Shown here in pieces: positions 11,801 to 20,800 of a stretch of DNA of 32,671 nucleotides (position 1 is the first letter of the stretch; each line of letters starts with the position of its first letter). The position numbers and the translations under genes are program-made. The notes below the pieces were generated by a model. The model worked only from the letters and a program-made list of their open reading frames with translations. It made no database searches and had not been told where the DNA came from. The stretch spans positions 1 to 32,671 of the forward strand of contig NZ_WJFC01000149.1 in the NCBI RefSeq assembly GCF_009725235.1, read 5' to 3'. This DNA is from Scytonema sp. UIC 10036. Lineage in GTDB: Bacteria; Cyanobacteriota; Cyanobacteriia; Cyanobacteriales; Nostocaceae.

Positions 11801-14800
11801 GGCAAGTCGTCACTGGTAACCGGGCATACTATGACGGTGAATTGGCATTGCCTGCAACAGGCGAGTATATGCTGGCAATGTATGGTAGTGGCTCTGGGAA
11901 TGCGGATTATACATTCAAAGTCACAACACCAGAATTGAAGACCACCTTCTTAGAACAACTGAACCTGCCTGTCAGCGGTACTATCAAGTTACCAGGGGAA
12001 AACGATACTTATACCTTTAACGGGACAATTGGGCAGCGTTTGTTCTTCGACGGTTGGAGTGGTAGCAGCAGCATCCGTGGCAAATTAATCAGCCCCACTG
12101 GAGTGGAAATTCTCAACAATGCCACTGACGCCGATTCGGCACCGTTGACTTTGACGGAAGCAGGAATTTATCGCTTAGTCATAGATGGAGATACCGATAC
12201 GACGGGCAACTACAGTTTCCGGCTGTCAGATATAGCCATGACAACTGCCTTACAGATGGGGACTGCAATCTCCAATAGCCTTAGCCCCGGTCATGAAGTT
12301 GATTTGTATCAATTTATCGGTAGCGCAGGTCAGCAACTTTCTTTTAACCTAGATGCAGAATCCTGGAGTGGTGCATCTTGGGTACTTTACGGAATCGATA
12401 ATCAAGTACTTGCCTCACCAGCCCAGTGGTCACCTGACTTCAACGTCATGTTGAAAGCTAATGGTCTGTACACTTTGGCAATTCACGGTAGCAGTTCAGA
12501 AGCGGTTAACTATAACTTCACGGTAACCGATAATACACCTTCAAAAGTAGCAACAACGGGATTGGGTGCAGTACAGAATGGAACTATCAGTGCCAATAAT
12601 GTAACTACACAAACCTTTACTGCTTCTGCCGGAACGCGAATTTATTTTGACTCTCAACTCGCCAATAACGCTCCACTGATTGCGAGATTGATGAATCCAG
12701 ATGGTACAGAAGTTTTCACCATCAGCACTTCAACGGACAGCGAGCCAATTCAATTGCAGCAGACAGGAACTTACACGCTCCTTATACAGGGAACTGATGA
12801 CACTGCTACAGGTAACTATCAGTTTGCAGTAATAGATTTGCCTACGGAAACACCTTCGCTGCGTGGGGATCGCCGCGTGTTGCAATTCAGTGCTGAGGTG
12901 ACCAAGCCCTTAGAACCCGGTCGCCTGATGCATGATTATAGTTTCACTGGCGTTGCGGGTCAACAGCTCTTCTACGATGGTATGTTCGCAGATGGAGCCA
13001 CTGTAGGTACTGACACTGTAACAGCTCGCTTAATCAGTCCTTCTGGCAACATTATTTTCAATCCAGGGTATCTTGAGGGTTATTCCACGGCAGATGTTGG
13101 TCCGTTTACCCTCACAGAAACTGGAACTTACAATCTTTTGCTTTCTGGCGAGAAAGATACGCCAACTGAGTATCGTTTCCGGCTGTGGGATTTGGCAGAT
13201 GCTCGCTCAATGGAATTGAACAAACAAGTTAAGGAGAACTTGCTGCGCGGTAATGATACCAACCTCTATAAATTTACTGGCACGGCAGGTCAACGTTTGT
13301 ACTTTGATGGAATCTCTGGAAGTGATGCCAGATGGAAGCTATACCGCCCTGGCGATCGCTTGGTGCTAGCAGACAACTATATCACAGATGATTTTGAACT
13401 GTTGCTACCAACAGACGGGGAATATATTCTGGCAGTTTCTGGCTATGGGAACACGCCGACACAGTACGGTTTCCAAGTCATCTCAACGAAAGCCGCAGCT
13501 TCTATTGTCACACCAGGAGAGGGTGAATCAAACAAAAGCGGTGAGGATAGTGGTACTTACCGGGTCAGAATTGATGTTACAGATGGTCGCGGCGGCAAGG
13601 CGATTCAAGATTATAAGATTCGCGTTGCACCGGAACCAGGAAATCATGCACCAACCATCATCACAGATGGAGTAAAAGCGGGTTTCAATGGTTGGCGCTA
13701 TGTTTATGATGTTGATGCCGATGATGCCGATGGCGACACCCTGACCTATAGGTTAATGGATGCGCCTCGGGCAATGTTTATTGATGATGTCACAGGCAAA
13801 ATTATTTGGTCAAGCCCAGAAGTTGGGACTCATCAAGTGACAGTGCGCGTAGAAGATGGTCGCGGTGGTGTTGATACGCAAACAATTGACTTAGTAATTA
13901 GCGATACTGTCCCCGGTACAGTCAAAGGGACTGTATACGCAGATATCGATAGTGACGGCAAGCGGGATTTGACCAATCCGAATAATATGACACCAGATAA
14001 CCGGGTTGTCATCGGTGAAACCTTCAAAGATATCTACACCGCTTATAACTTGGGAACGCCAAATGGTGTACCTCATATGTTGGGAGGAATGACCTTCAAA
14101 CGCAACGCTGATGGTACGGTTGACTACAACACGATCTTGATTGGCGGTGCAGCAGATAGCTGTGGTGGCGTCATCATGGAACTGAAAGTGCAGCGAGGGG
14201 ATGGCGGTCACATTGTTGGGTTTGACGATGATGATGAATCGGCAACTCCTTATGTTGCTAACTACTACGCTTACGCCCCATACATTGATGCTGGTCTGGT
14301 TTACTATACCTCTAGTCATAAATTACTAGCCAGCAGTGTGAAGGGTAGCTTGCGCGGTTTGCAAGAAGTTCCTGAAGGTCTAGCTGGTGCAGGACAACTC
14401 AAATCCACTGGTGCAAACAACACTTTCTCCACTGTCAACTATTCTGCTGACGGCAGTATTACCTCAATTGAGATTGAGACAACCGTAGGGGATAGACCTG
14501 GTGGTTTTGTGTATATGCCCGTGACCGCACCCAAGTTTGAAAATGGTGCTTCTTTACTCCTGGCAGAATGGAACAGTGACTCAATCAACGCCTATGAAGT
14601 TGATAGTGAAGGGAACCCCATTGCCAGCACAAAGCAATTATTCGTCGGCAACTATGATGGCGCAACAGGAGCAGTAATTGACCCGGTAACCGGAGATTTG
14701 CTCTTTAACGCCATGGGTGGTGAGAACAATGTCATGGTGGTGAGGAGCTTAGGGAAACCGGGTGCGAATGAATCTGGTTTAGCAAACTGGCTGGTTTACG

Positions 14801-17800
14801 TTGATGCTGATGCTGACGGCGTGCGAGATGCAGATGAACTCTTTACTTACACAGACGCACAAGGTAACTACTCGTTTACTCTCGCACCAGGAACTTATCG
14901 CATCGCCCAAGAGGTGCAGCCCGGTTGGACGCAAACGGCTCCGACTCAGCCCAACTATTGGTCTGTGACGATTGCCGCATCTGATAAGAAATTTGGCGTT
15001 GATTTTGGGAACACCAACTCTGTGTTGAGTGGTGAAAACGTCGCGCCAGAGTTTACTAGCACGCCTGTAACATCTGTGACAGTTGGCGAGAAATTACTTT
15101 ACCGAGCAACTGCTGTTGACTTGAATGCGGATGAACTGACTTTTGAGTTGGTGCTCAAACCAGAAGGCATGGCAGTAGCCCCCAACGGTACCATTTCTTG
15201 GCGACCCAGTAATGACCAAGTTGGCAAACACCAAGTCATAGTACGGGTGAATGATGGTAATGGTGGTATCAACTTACAGGCATTTGAAGTAGAAGTCTTA
15301 CAGGGTAATCGCGCTCCAGTGTTTACTTCTATTGCGCCCGACATTGCCCATGTTCGCGAAACCAAACTGTTTTCTTATCAAGCCAAAGCATTGGATTTGG
15401 ATGGCGACACCATAACTTACTCTCTTGTGGTTGATGCACCCAATACTCCTACAGGACTTGAAATTAACTCAACTACAGGTCAAGTAGAATGGACGCCCAC
15501 AGCAGCGCTTAGGGGTGGTTCTTTAAATCCGGGCTACACTGAGGGTATCGAACCCTGGCAAATCCTGATTCGGGCAACTGATGGTAAAGGTGGAGAAGCG
15601 TTCCAGTCGCTGTCTGTAATTGTCGATCCTCTAGTTACAGACCCAACAGACCCAACTTCCACCATTAACCGCGCTCCAGAGATTACTTCCAAACCACGAA
15701 CCAGTACTCGGTTGGGCAATTCATACCTCTACAAAATTGAAGCAACTGACCCGGATGGGGATGCCATCAGCTACAGCTTGCTCTCAAAGCCAGAAGGGAT
15801 GACGATTTCTGATGGTGTGATAGTTTGGACTCCGACTCCCGACCAGTTTGGCAACAATTCGGTGGTGTTGCGCGTATCAGACTCTCAAGCAGTTGTTGAG
15901 CAATCATTTACCATCAATGTTACTAACCTAGCAGTTAATCGCGCTCCCAGCATTACCTCTACTCCAAATACACTCACCAATCTAGAAAAAGAATACCAGT
16001 ACAATCTCAGTGGTAGCGACCCGGATGGCGATTTGCTATTGTGGAGTTTGTCGGCAGCACCCTCTGGTATGGTCATAGATGCACGCTCGGGAGCGTTGCG
16101 TTGGAACCCAACCAGCACTCAAATTGGCGAACATACCGTTGCCGTGCAACTGACAGATGCGTTGGGTGGGTATACGACTCAGGAATTTACCCTAGAAGTG
16201 ACTGGCATTAACGCTCCGCCTGCAATTGTCTCAAATCCCGTCACAAGAGCAGCATTAAATCAACCCTACACCTACACTGTCGTTGCTAGCGATCCGGAGA
16301 ACGATGCACTCAGTTTCAATTTGGGCACAACGCCATCTGGCATGACCATTGACGATAATGGCGCGATTCAATGGACACCCCAAGGTACGCAAGTCGGTTC
16401 TCACTCAGTCGAAGTGTTCGTGACCGATGCTCTTGGGGCAACTTCTACCCAAACCTACACAATCGTTGTCAGTGAAACGGCTATCAACAATGCTCCCGTT
16501 ATCACTTCAACTCCTGTCTTCCTGGCATCGGTTGGTAGTGCTTATAACTACCAAGTCGTGGCACAGGACGAGAATGCAGGCGATACTCTAGTCTACCAAC
16601 TGCTGTCTAAACCCGACGGCATCAATATCGAAATTAACCCAAATACAGGGTTGCTAACTTGGAACAACCCCATAGCTGGCAGCTATAAGATTGCGGTTGG
16701 TGTGATGGATACTCATGGAGAGGGGGCCGCACAAGGGTTTACCCTGACGGCACGGGCAAATCATGCTCCAGTTATCCAGTCTAATCCAGTCTTGAGTGCA
16801 ACTCCTGGTAGTACTTATGCTTACGATGTTATTGCCCCTGACGCTGATGGCGATAAGTTGAGTTATTCCCTCGACATTGCGTCCCGAGATAAAGGCATCA
16901 CCCTGGATAGTTTGGGACGCTTGCGGTGGACGCCCAACATCAGCAATGTTGGTTCTCACCATGTTGTTCTGACAGTGAGTGATGGCAACGGCGGTGTCAC
17001 TCAGCAGGAGTATGACTTGTCAGTAACAGCTGATACCATAGCACCCCATGTGAGGTTGATTGCTAATTACGACCTAGTAAACCTTGGGGAAACTGTCATT
17101 TTCCAGGCACGAGCAACAGACAATATTCAAGTGGCAGGCTTGCAACTGCTAATTAATGATACACCTGTGATGCTCGATGGCAACGGCATGGCACGGTTCA
17201 CTCCCACCACTGCCGGGACAATTAGAGCAGTGGCTGTTGCAACTGATACAGCAGGGAATATTGGAAGGGCAACCTTTGATGTAGCGGCGATCGATACGAG
17301 TGATGTCAATGCTCCTGTTGTCAGCCTCAACTTGGGAACATATGCTGGTAGTTTGGTGACTGCACCTATCGATATCAAAGGCAGTCTCTCTGATGATGGC
17401 CAGTTGGATTACTACAAACTACTGGTTGCACCTGTGGCTAGTGGTGAGTTCAAGGAAATACTGTTTGTTGATAATCCAAATGCAATAGCTGATGGTGTTC
17501 TGGGTAAATTTGACCCATCTTTGCTGCAAAACGATTCCTATATCTTGCGCTTAGAAGTTGCAGACAATGGCGGCAATATTTCTTACTCTGAGGAAGTGGT
17601 TGATGTTGCAGGCGATTTGAAGCTGGGTAACTTCCGGTTGTCATTTACTGATTTATCAATTCCAGTGACTGGCATCCCCATCACCCTGACACGTACTTAT
17701 GACACCCTCACTAGTGGTATGACTGATGACTTTGGCTACGGGTGGCGGATGGAGTTTAGGGATACGGACTTGCGGACTTCATTGAGACCACCAACTGAAG

Positions 17801-20800
17801 AAGACCAACTGATTGGGTATCAAAGCGCATTCAAAGATGGGACTCGTGTATACATTACACTGCCTGGAGGCAAGCGGGAAGCGTTTACATTCAAACCGAC
17901 TGTTGACCCAGTATTTAAGTACCTAGCAACTGCATCTGATGAGATTGATGAAGACCCCTACGTATATAAACCAGCATTCGTTGGCGATAAAGGTGTCACC
18001 AGTACTTTAACAGTGAAAGATGCCCGGATTCTTCACAAGGCTGGTAGCAATGAGTACGTTGGCTTAAATGGTGGTGTGCCTTATAATCCTGCTGATATCA
18101 ACTTTGGTAACATTTACGTCCTGGCAACTAAAGACGGAATTGTTTATGAAATCGATGCACAAACTGGCGATTTGCTGACTATTACGGATACAAATGGTAA
18201 CAAACTGACTTACAGCGATGCGGGGATAGTTAGTTCAACGGGCAAGCAAATTACCTTTGAGCGGGATGCGCTTGGAAGGATTGCGTCAGTTAAAGATCCA
18301 ATGGGCGAGTTAGTGCGGTATGAGTATAATGCTCAGGGCGATTTGATGAGTGTAACCGACCAGGAAAATTTCAAGACTCAGTTTATCTACGACCAACAGC
18401 GTCAGCATTATCTCAAGGAAATTATCGACCCCTTGAACAGAACAGGAGCAAAAGTTGAGTACGATGATGACGGCAGGTTGAAGAAAACACTCAACGCTAC
18501 GGGTAATTCTGTAGAGATTGATTACGATCCAGCTAATTCTCTGCAAACAGCATTAGATGCTAATGGTAATCCTACCACTTACGAGTATGATACCAGAGGC
18601 AATGTAGTACGGGTTGTTGATGCACTTGGTCATCAAACTCAGATGAAATACGATGACGACAATAATCTGTTACAAGTTACCAACGCAAACAATCTCGTCA
18701 CCAAGTATGAGTATGACGAGTTTGGCAACCTGAAGTCACGCACAGAGGAGTATTGCGGTTGTCCTACTGTTGTGCCAGGAGTTACGTACTACACTTACGA
18801 TAAATACGGCAATATGACAACGCTGGTGACACCAACTGGTGCATCTATGACAATGGATTATGACCGTTTCGGTAATCTGCTGGCAATGAAAGATGGCTTA
18901 GGCAATGTTATTCAGTCTTTCACCTATGATGCAGTAGGACAAGTGGAAACTGAAACTGATTCCACAGGAACGACAACATACCAATATGACGACTTTGGCA
19001 ATGTCGTGACGACCATTGACGCTGATGGCGGCGTGACAACTTCTGAGTACTACGCTGACGGCAAGCTGAAACGGATGGTTGAGGATATGGGGACTCCTGG
19101 TGATACCAGTGATGATGAAGTTTCCACTTTCGAGTATGACAAACTCGGACGCGAGAAATTTGCTGACTACGGCAATGGCATTTGGGTGAAATACGATTAT
19201 GAAGGCGCTGGTGGTGATTGGACTAAGTTGGAAGCACCAACTATTGGTAAAATGGAGCGCAAGTTAACGGCTGATGGGAAGTTAGCTGGTTGGGTGACTC
19301 CTGATGGTGGTACGCCGACGTTCAAGTACGATATTGCCGGACGGCTGTATAGAGAAACCGATGCTTCCGGTAATGATGTGACTGAATACGGGTATGATGC
19401 TGCGGGACGTTTAACGAGCGTAAAAGACTTGCGGACGGGCGCAACCACCACCAAGAAATATGATGCAGGCGGTCGCAACACTGAAGAAATCGATGCACTC
19501 AACGGTTTCACCCGCTACTTCTACGATCCCAAGACTGGGAAATTGACGAGTACTGAACGTGGTTCGTACATTAAAGACGCTTCTGGTCAGTTAGTGGAAA
19601 ACCCAACGGTACAAAAGCAGGTGTATCGCTACGAGTACAATGGCTTACAAACAACAGTCATTGACCCGCTAAACCGTAGAACCACCTCAGTCCTGAATGA
19701 TTACTATCTACCAACTGAGACAATTTACACCACCGGTCAAAGAGAAAAAACCAGTTATCTCTACGCAAATAATCTACAAGAAGCGAAAGATTATCCCACA
19801 AAAATTGTCGATATCGGTGGCAATGACAGAGACTTTACTTATGATGAGTTGGGTCGTCTGAAGACGGCAACCGACTTGGGGAATGGGAAGTACACCTACG
19901 ACTACGGTGATGATGGTTTGGCGAAGATTACTTCCCCCACTCTTGAAACTTTACAGTATGGCTACGATGATTTAGGTAACTTAGCAAAAGTCACCTATGG
20001 TGATAGTACTTTCAAGCAAATGACTTACCGTACTAGCGACAACCATTTGGAAACTATCACCCTGCCATCTGGAGAAACAATTACCTATCAATATAATGAT
20101 GCCGGACAAGTGAGTTTGCAAATCTCCTCTACTAGTGGTGCTGTCAGCTTTACCTATACTGAAGAAGGTGCGGTCAAGACAATGACCGACAGCATCGGTA
20201 CTACAACTTATCGCTACGACAGCAACAACCGTCTCCAAGGAATGGATTATGCCAACGGTAGCAGTATAAGCTACACCTACGATATTGTGGGACGGCTCAA
20301 AACTTTGACGGAGAAAGGTTCTGCTCATGCAACAACGTACACCACTGAGTATGATTACGACAGTTTTGGGAATCTCAGTTGGGTGAAAGACCCGGCTGGT
20401 GGGATTACTACAATGAAATACGATGTGGTCAACCGTTTACAAGAACGAACACTGCCCAATGGTGTGAAGACAACTTATGAATATGATAACTTAGATAGAG
20501 TTAAGTCAATTGTTCACACTAATGCACAAGGTACTGTGTTGGCATCAGTAACTTATGAACGTCTTGGAATTGGCGAACCAAGTAAGATAACCAGGGAAGA
20601 TGGTTCTTATGTAATGCTGAAGTACGATAATGCACTACGGGTTGAGAAAGAAAGCTACTACAACGCCGCCGGACAAATGTTAAATGAAACCAGCTATACC
20701 TATGATGCTTCTGGAAAGCGGCAAGTGCAATCAACGAGTGGTGGCGAGCGCACTTTCAATTACACTGATGGTTATCAGTTAGATACTGTTACTGAAACGG

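Larger units (their letters stand above)
7036..13550 (+). other. PPC-like beta-domain array within the giant toxin
   Basis: About 2,170 residues are built from alternating modules of roughly 100 residues. One type reads GEQDxYTFTG-xxGQxLxFD ... YSPSG ... LTLTExGTYRLVIDGxGxxTxxYxF. The other reads xHLYxFxGxxGQxLYFD ... WxLYGPGxQV ... GxYxLAxxG. Both resemble bacterial pre-peptidase C-terminal (PPC) domains. Pairs of modules form units of about 200 residues that have been tandemly duplicated at least three separate times. A stalk or adhesive role is likely. Confidence 0.7.

Noticed and set aside
13388..13675. Plus-strand ORF inside the giant gene, repeated at 25615-25902
   Set aside because: It is an alternative frame of the duplicated rhs segment; it recurs only because the DNA is duplicated.
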